This document shows, piece after piece, positions 17,694 through 25,513 of a DNA stretch of 49,033 nt. Made by a program: the position numbers and the translations under genes. How positions within the stretch are numbered: the first letter of the stretch is position 1; every line of letters starts with the position of its first letter. Where the stretch lies: positions 1-49,033 of the forward strand of contig NZ_AOLW01000011.1 of the NCBI RefSeq assembly GCF_000336615.1. The letters run 5' to 3'. The notes below the pieces were generated by a model. It worked only from the letters and a program-made list of their open reading frames with translations, made no database searches and was not told the DNA's origin. This DNA is from Haloarcula amylolytica JCM 13557. GTDB lineage: Archaea; Halobacteriota; Halobacteria; Halobacteriales; Haloarculaceae.

Positions 17694-17900
17694 CTTGACT
17701 TCCTCCACACGACTGAAGTCGTGGGATTCCCACGGCACCGCACCGCTTGGTTGGGATATTATGGTTCACGGAACGACCTGTTCTTGTGGGGCTACTTGCC
17801 CCGTGGATTTGTCGAACAGGTATACCGATGGCTGAGCCAAGCAGCCGTTACTCCTATCCTTCGCAGGACTCGGAGTTACCGTTTTTCGCATATTCTCTGC
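17694..17900 (-). ncRNA. Predicted omega RNA (reRNA) from the tnpB 3' end and right end
   Basis: TnpB guide RNAs overlap the 3' end of tnpB and run through the right end into flanking DNA. Here this would read on the minus strand from roughly 17900 to 17694, ending with the hairpin at 17708-17723. The guide would then be the flanking minus-strand bases from 17693 down to about 17674. The 5' boundary is approximate. In Halobacterium, sense transcripts overlapping such tnpB ends have been described (sotRNAs). Confidence 0.55.
17708..17723 (-). repeat. Right-end stem-loop of the TnpB element
   Basis: On the minus strand, CACGAC-ttca-GTCGTG forms a six-pair stem with a four-base loop. It is followed by TGGAGGAAGTCAAG, the element's terminus. 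Confidence 0.7.
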
Positions 17901-19028
17901 CGCGTTCAGGTCACTGTTCGCAACTAAGTCGCAGTTTGCACACACGTACAGGCCACGTTCAACCCGATTTGAGTTAGCTTCCGTCCCACAGTCACAGCAG
18001 GTTTTCGATGTTTTCAATCCTGCTTCGTCCACACGCACTACGTCGATACCGCGTTCGTGGGCTTTGTACTCGATGTGGCTGAGAAGCGTCTCGAACGCCC
18101 AGTCGTGTAGTCGCTTGTTGCCGTGTCGTCCCCAGTCTTCATCCTCACAGATGTTCTTCGGATGGCCGACTGCAATTGTCTCAACACCTCGGTCAGCACA
18201 CTGCTCAACAATGTCTTTCGAGAGAGCGTGTAGGAAGTGTTCTTGTCGCCGGGATTTCTTCTGTCGTGCCCACTCTGCGTGGTCGCTGGGGCCATTCTCG
18301 CCTTCCGTGTCGTATTCCTGCTGTCGGAAGTAGTGAGCGTCTTCTTTCAGGGCGTTCCCTGGATACAACAGCGTCTCGTCACCGACAGAGACAGCCGCAG
18401 TGTTGCAGATACCGAGGTCAACACCTGCTGTCTTCTCACCGGGCGTCTCAGGCGTCTCAATCCGCATTTTACAGACGAAACGTAGCTCCCACTGCTCACC
18501 AGTCCAGACAGCACGCACCGTCTGGACGTTTTCAACAGCGTCAAGCGTCTGGTCGTCTGCTTGGAGTGTGTATTCACAGAGTATGTAGTCGGCGGCGTAT
18601 CGCGACTCTTTCATGTTCGTGCCCTTGGAAAGTCGGACACGGTTGTACTGCGTGTCGAGTTTGAAGCCCTGGTTTTTCCACGTCATCGTCGAGCGTGGGT
18701 GGTCGTCGCCGTGTTTGCGGTAGCCGGGTGGGCTCGCCTCCGGGTCGTCTTGTTCGTACCACGAGACGAACGCCTCACCGAGTTCCTGAAGAACTCGCTG
18801 ACTAGATTGGCTGTGCAAGTCTGCATAGCGTTCGTGGGTTTTGAGGTACGAACAGAGTTCGTCGGCGTCTGGAATGTGGCCGATAGCGTCCCAGACACGC
18901 GAGATTGTCCATCGCCCGACGTTCCACAATTTCGACGCGGCAAAGCCATGCGAATCGAGGTTGTCACAGACTTGCGAGTGGTTGCAGATACTCGCTTTGA
19001 GTGTCCGAGTGACAACCTGATTCGACAT
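17766..19028 (-). CDS. tnpB: TnpB RNA-guided DNA endonuclease
   Basis: The protein has 420 residues, within the usual TnpB range. The RuvC catalytic residues are all visible: D204 in AGVDLGICNT, E283 in GVETIAVG and D373 in NSDLNAAEN. The C-terminal zinc finger is present as C344-x-x-C347 and C363-x-x-C366. TnpB uses an RNA derived from the element's right end to cut matching DNA, which helps retain the transposon. The zinc finger is followed by about 47 residues, a region that would overlap the guide RNA gene, as is normal. No frameshift or internal stop is present, so the enzyme is probably functional. It is a known family in Halobacteria, where many copies lack tnpA. Confidence 0.93.
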   Translation of the reverse strand: MSNQVVTRTLKASICNHSQVCDNLDSHGFAASKLWNVGRWTISRVWDAIGHIPDADELCSYLKTHERYADLHSQSSQRVLQELGEAFVSWYEQDDPEASPPGYRKHGDDHPRSTMTWKNQGFKLDTQYNRVRLSKGTNMKESRYAADYILCEYTLQADDQTLDAVENVQTVRAVWTGEQWELRFVCKMRIETPETPGEKTAGVDLGICNTAAVSVGDETLLYPGNALKEDAHYFRQQEYDTEGENGPSDHAEWARQKKSRRQEHFLHALSKDIVEQCADRGVETIAVGHPKNICEDEDWGRHGNKRLHDWAFETLLSHIEYKAHERGIDVVRVDEAGLKTSKTCCDCGTEANSNRVERGLYVCANCDLVANSDLNAAENMRKTVTPSPAKDRSNGCLAQPSVYLFDKSTGQVAPQEQVVP

Positions 19029-19133
19029 ATGTAAGCATAGTATTTTTAATTACATAAACGTTGGACATCTCGGCGTGGAATATCCAGCCGTGGCTACGAG
19101 CGTAGAGAGATGCCCAGTTGTCGGCTTCATCCA

Positions 19134-19149
19134 CACCCGTAAACGGGTG
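19134..19149 (-). repeat. Orphan TnpB right-end-like stem-loop
   Basis: On the minus strand CACCCG-ttta-CGGGTG forms a six-pair stem. Its context, CCCAC...GTGTGGA-GAAG, matches the right-end hairpin at 17708, while the stem bases differ in a paired, compensating way. It lies upstream of tnpB, so it is either the left end or the relic of a second element whose tnpB is gone. The rest of 19029-19325 has no gene I can support; it is A+T-rich from about 19235 to 19300. Confidence 0.5.
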
Positions 19150-19309
19150 GGCTTTCGCCTCGCTACCGCTGTAAAACGGAGAGTGGGGAAACCAGGTTGG
19201 CAGACACTGGCGTTGGCCCCACTGGCAATATACAGCCCAAACATATAAGTTTTTTGATAGATAATATACAATATTATGTATTAAGTTAGACGGATAATAA
19301 TAGGCGATA

Positions 19310-19324
19310 CGAGCGGACTGCTCG
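19310..19324 (-). terminator. Weak hairpin after the phosphonate transporter operon
   Basis: A five-pair stem (CGAGC/GCTCG) lies directly after the stop of the last permease gene on the minus strand, followed by an A+T-rich stretch. It is a candidate end of the phn operon. Confidence 0.3.
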
Positions 19325-19325
19325 C

Positions 19326-20120
19326 CTACATTACTTTCTTGCGCAGATAGGCCGAGATGGCTTCACTGATGAGCACAAGGCCCAGAATCGAGATGAGGAT
19401 CGTCAGGACTGCTTCCCAGTTGAAGTAATTGATCTCAGTCTGGAGCGGGACACCGATCCCGCCTGCGCCGACGAACCCGATGATCGTCGACGCTCTGACG
19501 TTGATATCCCATCGAAGCGTCGCGACACTGATGAACGCCGGCTTGATCTGTGGAACGATACTGTAGATGAGCACATCAATCGGCGATGCTCCAGCTGCAG
19601 TGATCGCTTCGACAGACCCGCGGTCGATCTCCTCGATGGCTTCCGCGATTAGCTTTGCAGTGAACCCGATCGATCTGATCGAGATCGCCAGCACGCCAGC
19701 GAGGGCCCCAGGGCCGAAGATAACCACGAAGATCAGCGCCCAGATGATGACGTTGACCGAACGGGTAAACGAGATGATGAACTTCCCCAGCAGGTACGCC
19801 GGCTTGTTGGGCGACGTGTTACTGGCTCCGAGGAACGCAACCGGGATCGCCATCACGATGGCCAGTGCCGTCCCCAGGATGGAGATATTGATCGTCTCGA
19901 GCAGCGGCCCGACAATCTCCCGGGAGTACCCCACATTGGGGGGATACATCCGGCCGAAGAGGTCGGCCAGCTCACGCGGGGCAGTCACGGCGTAGCCGTA
20001 ATTCACTTCCATGGCGCGCCAGGCTGCGACGAGAATGACGAGTCCAGCTAGCAGCCCGAAGAACCGGAGTAAGCGCTCACGGCGGTCGAACCGGCTCCAG
20101 GAGTCAGTGCTGTTTGACAT
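19326..20120 (-). CDS. phnE2: Phosphonate/phosphate-type ABC transporter permease (PhnE family), second copy
   Basis: The protein has 264 residues and about six transmembrane segments. The cytoplasmic coupling loop that contacts the ATPase is visible as AEAIEEIDRGSVEAITAAGASP (split here by eye, residues about 155-176), the PhnE form of the EAA loop. A soluble N-terminal stretch of about 20 residues precedes the first membrane segment. It is the fourth gene of phnD-phnC-phnE1-phnE2. Its start overlaps the phnE1 stop by one base (TAATG). Two different PhnE subunits in one operon would make a heterodimeric channel. Substrate (phosphonate, phosphite or phosphate) cannot be told from the permease. 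Confidence 0.88.
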   Translation of the reverse strand: MSNSTDSWSRFDRRERLLRFFGLLAGLVILVAAWRAMEVNYGYAVTAPRELADLFGRMYPPNVGYSREIVGPLLETINISILGTALAIVMAIPVAFLGASNTSPNKPAYLLGKFIISFTRSVNVIIWALIFVVIFGPGALAGVLAISIRSIGFTAKLIAEAIEEIDRGSVEAITAAGASPIDVLIYSIVPQIKPAFISVATLRWDINVRASTIIGFVGAGGIGVPLQTEINYFNWEAVLTILISILGLVLISEAISAYLRKKVM

Positions 20121-20935
20121 TATTGGATCCGCCTCCGAGCGAGAGCGCTGACACCTTCACCAACCATGACGATGGCGACGATGACAGCGATAATTGCCAT
20201 GCTAAACTGGTAATCGTACTTATCGAAGGAGTTCAGCAGCGTGATACCGATACCACCCGCTCCGACGATTCCGACGACAGTGCTGTGTCGGAGGTTGATG
20301 TCCAGGCGGTAAATCGACAGCCCGACGATCCGGGGCATTACCTGCGGGAGAACGCCGTAGAGATACGTCTGAACGGGCGTCCCGCCGGCAGCAGTGATCG
20401 CCTCCATCTGCCCACGATCGATGTCTTCGATCTCCTCTGCGAGGAGTTTCGCGAAGAATCCGATCGTTTTGAACGCGAGGGCAAGGACACCAGCGAGCGG
20501 ACCGAATCCGACCGCTTTGACCATAATGATCGCAACAATGAGCTCGTGGAGTGAGCGCGTGACTGCAACGATGCTGCGACCGACGTAGTAGACTGGCTTC
20601 GGCGAGAGGTTATTTGAAGCCATGACAGCGACCGGCACGCTGACGATGATGCCGATTGTCGTGGCGACAATCGTCATCACGATACTCTCGACGATCCCCT
20701 GTATGAGGAGGTCTCGCTGCGACGGAGTGTACGCTGGTGGGAGCATACTCGTGACGAGTTCGACACCAGCTCCGATCCCTCGCACGAACCGGCTGGGGGA
20801 GATCCGAAGGTTCCAGAAGCTATACGCGAAGAACAACAAGATAAGCCCGTAGATGAGATACTTGACTTTCTTGTTGTAGAAGACTGTGGGCCGCTCCCAA
20901 GATCCTTCAACGGCCGATCCAGATTCAGCAGCCAT
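20120..20935 (-). CDS. phnE1: Phosphonate/phosphate-type ABC transporter permease (PhnE family), first copy
   Basis: The protein has 271 residues with about six membrane segments, the first at residues about 28-46. Its coupling loop reads EEIEDIDRGQMEAITAAGG, the same form as in the partner permease. The conserved GAGGIG segment near the end is typical of PhnE. The gene starts five bases after phnC stops and overlaps phnE2 by one base, so the operon is tightly packed. No enzyme for phosphonate cleavage (C-P lyase or phosphonatase) lies in the window, so this transporter may serve phosphate or phosphite, or a pathway encoded elsewhere. Confidence 0.88.
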   Translation of the reverse strand: MAAESGSAVEGSWERPTVFYNKKVKYLIYGLILLFFAYSFWNLRISPSRFVRGIGAGVELVTSMLPPAYTPSQRDLLIQGIVESIVMTIVATTIGIIVSVPVAVMASNNLSPKPVYYVGRSIVAVTRSLHELIVAIIMVKAVGFGPLAGVLALAFKTIGFFAKLLAEEIEDIDRGQMEAITAAGGTPVQTYLYGVLPQVMPRIVGLSIYRLDINLRHSTVVGIVGAGGIGITLLNSFDKYDYQFSMAIIAVIVAIVMVGEGVSALARRRIQ

Positions 20936-20940
20936 ATTGA

Positions 20941-21756
20941 TTAGTCACCTCGTTCAGCAATGACGTCGTCAGAGCCGGTGCTGCTACCAGCACTCGGCTC
21001 CTCGCGGTCCGCAATGGATTCACCACCGCGATAGATTTCGTCTCTGGCTGCCTGATCCAGATCGTCAGGTGGGCCGTTAAAGACGATCTCACCGTCACTG
21101 AGTCCGATGATCCGGTCCGCGTAGTCGACCGCCAGATCGACTTCGTGGATGTTGATGATGATCGGGATATCGTCTTCGTGAGCGATGTCCGTCAAGAGGC
21201 TCATAACCTCCCGGGAGGTATCGGGGTCCAGCGCACTCGTCGGTTCGTCAGCGAGCAGAATTTTCGGCCGCTGAATGACGGCACGGGCGATACCGACGCG
21301 CTGTCGCTGGCCGCCGGAGAGTTCATCTGCACGGTTGTTCTCGACGCCCTCTAGGTTCACCCGACTGAGGATCTCCCGTGCGCGCTTGATATCCTCTGGT
21401 GGGAAGTTCCGACGGAACGCGTTCCACGTACTGAGATAGCCAAGGCGGCCAGAGAGTATGTTCTCCATCACCGTGAGGCGCTCGACGAGATTGAACTCCT
21501 GAAAGATCATGCCCATATCGCGACGGACATCGCGAAGGGCTGATTTGTCCAGGCCGGTCACCTCTGTATCATCGAGCGAGACACGCCCGCCAGTTGGCTC
21601 GGTCAGCCTGTTGATACTACGAACGAGCGTGCTTTTTCCGGCCCCGCTTGGCCCGATGATCGCGACGATCTCGTTACCACTGACTTCGAATGAGACACCT
21701 TTGAGTGCTTTATCACCGGAGTCGTACGTTTTTTCCAGATTATCTACAGTGAGCAT
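20941..21756 (-). CDS. phnC: Phosphonate/phosphate-type ABC transporter ATPase (PhnC)
   Basis: The protein has 271 residues. Walker A is GPSGAGKST at residues 35-43. The ABC signature is LSGGQRQR and Walker B continues into DEPTSALDP, followed by an H-loop in INIHEVD. The layout is that of PhnC, the ATPase of the phosphonate uptake system. After the ATPase core the protein ends in a short Ser- and acid-rich tail. It starts 15 bases after phnD stops. It powers import through the two PhnE permeases. Confidence 0.92.
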   Translation of the reverse strand: MLTVDNLEKTYDSGDKALKGVSFEVSGNEIVAIIGPSGAGKSTLVRSINRLTEPTGGRVSLDDTEVTGLDKSALRDVRRDMGMIFQEFNLVERLTVMENILSGRLGYLSTWNAFRRNFPPEDIKRAREILSRVNLEGVENNRADELSGGQRQRVGIARAVIQRPKILLADEPTSALDPDTSREVMSLLTDIAHEDDIPIIINIHEVDLAVDYADRIIGLSDGEIVFNGPPDDLDQAARDEIYRGGESIADREEPSAGSSTGSDDVIAERGD

Positions 21757-21771
21757 TATTCGGTTCTCTTC

Positions 21772-22950
21772 TTAGCCTTCGATGTTCTCGGTGTTGTACT
21801 TGATGTCGTTGTTCTCCTGAATCTGGAGGATGATATCGTAGACAGTGGCGTAATCAATCCCCGTCCATTTTCCGCGACCGCCGAATACCTCCGCGATCTT
21901 GGTGTCCGAGTAGTCGTAATCGAGGAATGCCGCCCTGATGCCTTCCTGAATTTCTGGTTTCAGGTTGTAGCGGTAACAGAAGCTCGTTGTGGGGAACGGG
22001 TTGCTGGCCCACACGACTTTGAGATTTGTCGGGTCAATGTTGTCCGCCTCCGCAACACGCGTGACACAGGTGCTACAAACGGGGGCAGCGTCGTAGTCGT
22101 CGTTTGCCACACCGAGGATGCTCTGTTCGTGCCCGCCAGAGTAGCTCACTTCGTAGTCGTCTCCCGGAGTAACGCCCTGGTTCGAGAACAGCGCACGCGG
22201 AGCGAGGTTCCCGGAGTTAGACGACGGTTCGGCGTGTGCGACACGCTTGCCTTTGATATCCTCAAGCGACGAGATGTCGTCGTTATCCGCCTGTGTGGCG
22301 AGCCACAGCCGATAACCGAAGTCCCCCTCCTTCGAGATCTGGAGCGAGAACGGGACAGCGCCGGCCAGATTCACAGCGAACGGCGTTGGCCCAGTGGAGA
22401 ACCCGGCGACGTGGAGGCGCTCGGATCGCATCGCCTCAATCTGGGACGCGTACGAGTTGAGGGGGAAGTACTTGACCGATTTCCCCGTCTCTTCGGCGAT
22501 GTTGTCCATCAGCGGCTGCATCGTATCCCGGTAGACTGCCGGGTCCTCCGTCGGCGTCATCGCAAACGCGATCCGGTCCGGATCAATGAGATCGTCTTCA
22601 TTACTAGGAGTACTCTGGACGGGCTCACCGTAGCGCGGCTTCTCGCGCTCCTTCATGTTCTTCAGGTCCTGCAGAGACCCTGTCTCGAAGCCAGCCTCGA
22701 TGAGCGTCTGCATCAGCTGCGGGAACTCCGGGTTCGCCGGATCGAACTCGGGATAGTTGGTACTCTGTCCGGAACTACCGTCACCACTACTGGAGCCGTC
22801 ACTGCTATCAGTGCTGTCACCACCAGACGCTTCGGTGTTCTGGCTACTCTCCTGAGAACAGCCTGCAACGCCCGCTGCAAGCGCAGTAGCACCAATTTTC
22901 AACACAGATCGTCGGTCAACTGGGTTCTGTTTCATTGTCGACGCAGACAT
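21772..22950 (-). CDS. phnD: Phosphonate/phosphite/phosphate-binding lipoprotein (PhnD)
   Basis: The protein has 392 residues. A twin-arginine signal (RR at 13-14) and a lipobox with C31 (AAGVAGC) mark an exported, lipid-anchored protein, the normal form in haloarchaea. A Ser/Gly/Asp-rich linker (about 35-65) follows. The mature part has the PhnD periplasmic-binding fold; the stretches IAFAMTPTEDP and YSGGHEQSILGVANDDYDAAPV are characteristic. It captures phosphonate-type anions at the cell surface and passes them to PhnE1/E2/C. It is the first gene of its operon. A TATA-like region lies about 20-35 bases upstream, which fits regulated, probably phosphate-controlled, leaderless transcription. 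Confidence 0.9.
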   Translation of the reverse strand: MSASTMKQNPVDRRSVLKIGATALAAGVAGCSQESSQNTEASGGDSTDSSDGSSSGDGSSGQSTNYPEFDPANPEFPQLMQTLIEAGFETGSLQDLKNMKEREKPRYGEPVQSTPSNEDDLIDPDRIAFAMTPTEDPAVYRDTMQPLMDNIAEETGKSVKYFPLNSYASQIEAMRSERLHVAGFSTGPTPFAVNLAGAVPFSLQISKEGDFGYRLWLATQADNDDISSLEDIKGKRVAHAEPSSNSGNLAPRALFSNQGVTPGDDYEVSYSGGHEQSILGVANDDYDAAPVCSTCVTRVAEADNIDPTNLKVVWASNPFPTTSFCYRYNLKPEIQEGIRAAFLDYDYSDTKIAEVFGGRGKWTGIDYATVYDIILQIQENNDIKYNTENIEG

Positions 22951-22965
22951 GTGCGAAACCTGGGT

Positions 22966-22985
22966 TAAAAAGTATTTATGTTTAA
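22966..22985 (-). promoter_or_regulatory. Promoter region of the phnDCE1E2 operon
   Basis: On the minus strand an A+T-rich stretch containing CATAAATACTTTTTAA lies about 16-35 bases before the phnD ATG. Spacing fits a TATA box and a leaderless or nearly leaderless transcript. I cannot identify a phosphate-response operator by eye. In the rest of the gap to 23249, bases 23101-23188 hold a short open frame discussed among the findings. Confidence 0.5.
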
Positions 22986-23211
22986 ATCTGACAAAACAAC
23001 AAGCCCTTCATACCGAGTTTTACGCGCTCTTCATATAAAAACTAGAATAAGTATTAGATTTAGACATATGAAGGATACTGGACACTAAGCAGTAATCGAG
23101 GGCGACCTTCGAGTTCCGCAGGGGCCACGGCAATATTCAAGCGATCCTCAAGGCCAACACCTATTACCCATCAGTATATTTGTCTCCATATAGAATATAG
23201 TAGTATATAGA

Positions 23212-23224
23212 CTATATAAAAATG
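23212..23224 (+). promoter_or_regulatory. TATA-like region before the first MgtC/DUF4010 gene
   Basis: CTATATAAAAATG lies 26-38 bases before the ATG at 23250, within a longer A+T-rich run with several TATA-like repeats. It probably drives mgtC, the 41-residue ORF and the HAD gene as one unit. Confidence 0.45.
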
Positions 23225-23249
23225 ACGGAACCACCGTTTGTAAGATAAG

Positions 23250-24551
23250 ATGACTGTAATGAGTGCAATCGCGAATACGGCTGCTTTCGGAGGTATAGAG
23301 GGGATAACTGTCGATACTGAGATACTCCACCTATTTATTGCAGGTGCACTGGGTATGCTGCTCGGGCTCGAACGAGAGTGGGCCAACAAGTCTGCGGGAA
23401 TCCGAACGTTTACGCTGACGAGTCTGGTCGGCGCTGCCGCAATGTCACTCGACGAGAGGATACTGCTTGCCTTGGGAGGGGCATTGGTACTCGTGCAAGG
23501 GGGGTTGCTCGGGATCCGGGGAATAGTCGCACAGTGGACCAGCGACGATAGTGAGTTGGAGTTCGGCCTGTCTCTGACAACCTCGACCTCGTTACTTGTC
23601 GCGTACGCGGTCGGGATACTGGTCGGAGCCAATCACGTTCTGATCGGCGTCATTATTGGCATAACGTCGTCGTTCCTGCTAGTCCTTCGGCGGGAGCTAC
23701 ACGAGTTTGCGAACCAGCTATCGCGAGAAGAAGTACGCAGCGCAGGTGAGTTTGCGATCATCTCGTTTGTCGTGTATCCGCTCCTGCCTGGCGGGACGTA
23801 CGGGCCATGGGACGCGATTGATCCGAAACTGGTCTGGATGCTCGTGATCGCAGTCAGTGGGATCGGGTTTGTCAACTATATCGTGATGCAGCGATACGGC
23901 AGCAAGGGGATCGCCGTAACTGGCTTCTTCGGCGGGCTGGTGAACTCCACTGCCGTGATCGGCGAAATCGCGGGCCGGGCAAAGAACAATGCGGGGATCA
24001 CAGAGCTCGCAGTCGGAACGATACTGATAGCCGACGCGGCGATGGCGGTCCGTAATTTAGCGATCATCGTTGCATTCGTCCCCGAGTCGGCTGTCAGCGT
24101 TGGACTCCCGCTCGGCCTGATCGCGATTAGTGGCGTCGGACTCGCATATTACGATAGCGACTGGGAGGGAGATCTGGAACTGGATTTCGACTCGCCGTTT
24201 AGCAGCGCGAATGCGCTGAAATTCGGACTGCTCTTCCTCGCTGTCTTGATTCTGACTGCCGGAGCACAGCGCATCTTCGGAACAGCCGGGTTCCTGATTA
24301 CGAGCTTCCTCAGCGGCATCGTATCGAGCGGCACGACGACAACGACCGCAGTGACGCTGACGTCGACGGGTCAGATATCGCCGGCAGTAGCGGCGCAAGG
24401 CGTGCTGGCCGGGACGCTCTCCAGTATACTCGTTAAAATCGGGTTTGCAGCGAGTATCAACCGCTCACTGCTAGCGCCGGTGGTACGAAAGTCACTCTAC
24501 TTGTCGCTGATCGGAATCAGCGGCGTGGTTATCAGTATCCAATTGATATGA
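23250..24551 (+). CDS. MgtC/SapB-family membrane protein with DUF4010 domain, copy 1
   Basis: The protein has 433 residues and about a dozen hydrophobic segments. The N-terminal MgtC/SapB domain (about 25-150) shows GALGMLLGLEREWANKSAG and RTFTLTSLVGA. The C-terminal DUF4010 domain follows, with a GFFGGLVNSTAVIGEIAGRA segment and a closing SGTTTTTAVTL stretch. MgtC proteins aid survival under magnesium or phosphate limitation in bacteria; the function of the DUF4010 fusion is unknown. Its place among phosphorus-uptake genes makes a role in phosphate or Mg homeostasis plausible. Its stop overlaps the next start (ATGA). A second copy lies at 40508-41746. Confidence 0.85.
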   Translation: MTVMSAIANTAAFGGIEGITVDTEILHLFIAGALGMLLGLEREWANKSAGIRTFTLTSLVGAAAMSLDERILLALGGALVLVQGGLLGIRGIVAQWTSDDSELEFGLSLTTSTSLLVAYAVGILVGANHVLIGVIIGITSSFLLVLRRELHEFANQLSREEVRSAGEFAIISFVVYPLLPGGTYGPWDAIDPKLVWMLVIAVSGIGFVNYIVMQRYGSKGIAVTGFFGGLVNSTAVIGEIAGRAKNNAGITELAVGTILIADAAMAVRNLAIIVAFVPESAVSVGLPLGLIAISGVGLAYYDSDWEGDLELDFDSPFSSANALKFGLLFLAVLILTAGAQRIFGTAGFLITSFLSGIVSSGTTTTTAVTLTSTGQISPAVAAQGVLAGTLSSILVKIGFAASINRSLLAPVVRKSLYLSLIGISGVVISIQLI

Positions 24552-24673
24552 ACAGTCAAAGCTATCAGCGTGTTTCGAGGGTCGCCGCGGCCCCTGCGGC
24601 AGAGGAAGCGCCTGTGGTCACGTCGGCAGCGGCTTCTGCCGAAGCGTCACTGTTCGAGATGGAGGAACTCTAG
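24548..24673 (+). CDS. 41-residue acidic Ala-rich small protein, unknown function
   Basis: This short ORF is placed by its junctions. Its ATG overlaps the mgtC stop by four bases (ATGA), and its TAG directly abuts the ATG of the HAD gene (TAGATG). The product is Ala- and Glu-rich (EEAPVVTSAAASAEASLFEM) with a basic start and an acidic end. There is no membrane segment, zinc finger or known motif. The perfect tiling between two co-directional genes is hard to explain by chance, so it is probably translated and coupled. It may partner the membrane protein or the phosphatase, but there is no direct evidence of function. Confidence 0.55.
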   Translation: MNSQSYQRVSRVAAAPAAEEAPVVTSAAASAEASLFEMEEL

Positions 24674-25465
24674 ATGACGTACACCAGTGCCATCATCGAC
24701 CTCGACGGGACGATATATCGCGGGGATTCGTTAGTCGAAAACGCTGCAGAGGGGGTGCGGACAGTACGTAAGGCGGAGCTTTCGACGCTGTTCGTCACGA
24801 ACAAGCCGATCGACCGGCGGGAGAAGTATTGCGAGAAACTGAACGCGCTGGGCATCGAGTGCAGCAGTGAGGACATAATCACGTCCGCCACTGCATCAGC
24901 GGACTATCTATCCGCGCAGTACCCGGAGCGCGAAATCTACGTCATCGGCGAGGACGCTCTGGTCGCGGAGTTGCGTGCCGCTGGATTGAAAACGACGTCC
25001 GACCCCGAACGAGCGGGCACTGTGATCGCATCACTTGATTTCGGTTTCGATTACCAGGCGCTACAAGATGCGCTAATCGCACTTACGGAGAACGACGCGC
25101 TTTTCGTTGCGACCAACCCGGATCGAACGTGTCCGGTAGATGGTGGTGAGATACCCGATGCAGCAGGGATGATCGGGGCAATAGAAGGAGTTACCGGGCA
25201 GGAATTGGACCAGTTGATCGGCAAGCCGTCCAACGTAATCCTTCAGATGGCGCTGGAACGGCTCGGTGGCGAGCCGGAGCGCTGTCTCATGATCGGTGAT
25301 CGACTCGGGACAGACATCAGAATGGGAAACCAGGCCGGGATGGAGACGGTACTGCCGCTAACTGGCGTTACCAGTACGGCGGACGTAGAGGAGAGTGACG
25401 TGAGCGCGGACCACGTCGTGACCGACCTTTCAGAACTGGCAGCTATCGTAGAAAACGGACAGTAG
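24674..25465 (+). CDS. HAD-superfamily sugar/glycerol phosphate phosphatase (NagD-like, subclass IIA)
   Basis: The protein has 263 residues. Motif I is IIDLDGT with nucleophile D9 and acid D11. Motif II is LFVTNK, and the late GKPS and GDRLGTD motifs are those of subclass IIA HAD phosphatases (NagD/AraL/phosphoglycolate phosphatase-like). Such enzymes remove phosphate from small sugar or glycerol phosphates in the cytoplasm. It is followed, convergently, by an exported glycerophosphodiesterase gene, and a glycerol-phosphate-type transporter lies beyond. The likely job is dephosphorylating imported glycerol phosphate, though p-nitrophenyl phosphatase or AMP hydrolysis are also known in the family. 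It is the last gene of a tightly packed group with mgtC and the 41-residue ORF. Confidence 0.85.
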   Translation: MTYTSAIIDLDGTIYRGDSLVENAAEGVRTVRKAELSTLFVTNKPIDRREKYCEKLNALGIECSSEDIITSATASADYLSAQYPEREIYVIGEDALVAELRAAGLKTTSDPERAGTVIASLDFGFDYQALQDALIALTENDALFVATNPDRTCPVDGGEIPDAAGMIGAIEGVTGQELDQLIGKPSNVILQMALERLGGEPERCLMIGDRLGTDIRMGNQAGMETVLPLTGVTSTADVEESDVSADHVVTDLSELAAIVENGQ

Positions 25466-25469
25466 GTCC

Positions 25470-25493
25470 GGAAACAGGGGAGTAACTGTTTCC
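25470..25493. terminator. Hairpin between convergent HAD and GDPD genes
   Basis: A perfect eight-pair stem, GGAAACAG/CTGTTTCC, with an eight-base loop lies between the two converging stop codons. It could end transcription from both sides, although no strong T run follows. Confidence 0.45.
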
Positions 25494-25513
25494 AGGGTCT
25501 CGATACCCAATTC

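Larger units (their letters stand above)
17694..19028 (-). mobile_element. IS1341-type (IS200/IS605 family) element, tnpB only
   Basis: The element holds one tnpB gene and a right-end hairpin; no tnpA transposase is present, so it could move only with help. The right end (low coordinates) closes with a stem-loop and a GGAGGAAGTCAAG-like tail, a form I associate with haloarchaeal IS1341-type elements. The left end is not defined; I stop at the tnpB start. Insertion downstream of the BREX locus and upstream of the phosphonate operon leaves both intact. Confidence 0.75.

Noticed and set aside
19050..19271. Minus-strand open frame of 73 codons upstream of tnpB
   Set aside because: It runs through the orphan hairpin and A+T-rich DNA, with no motif and poor codon use.
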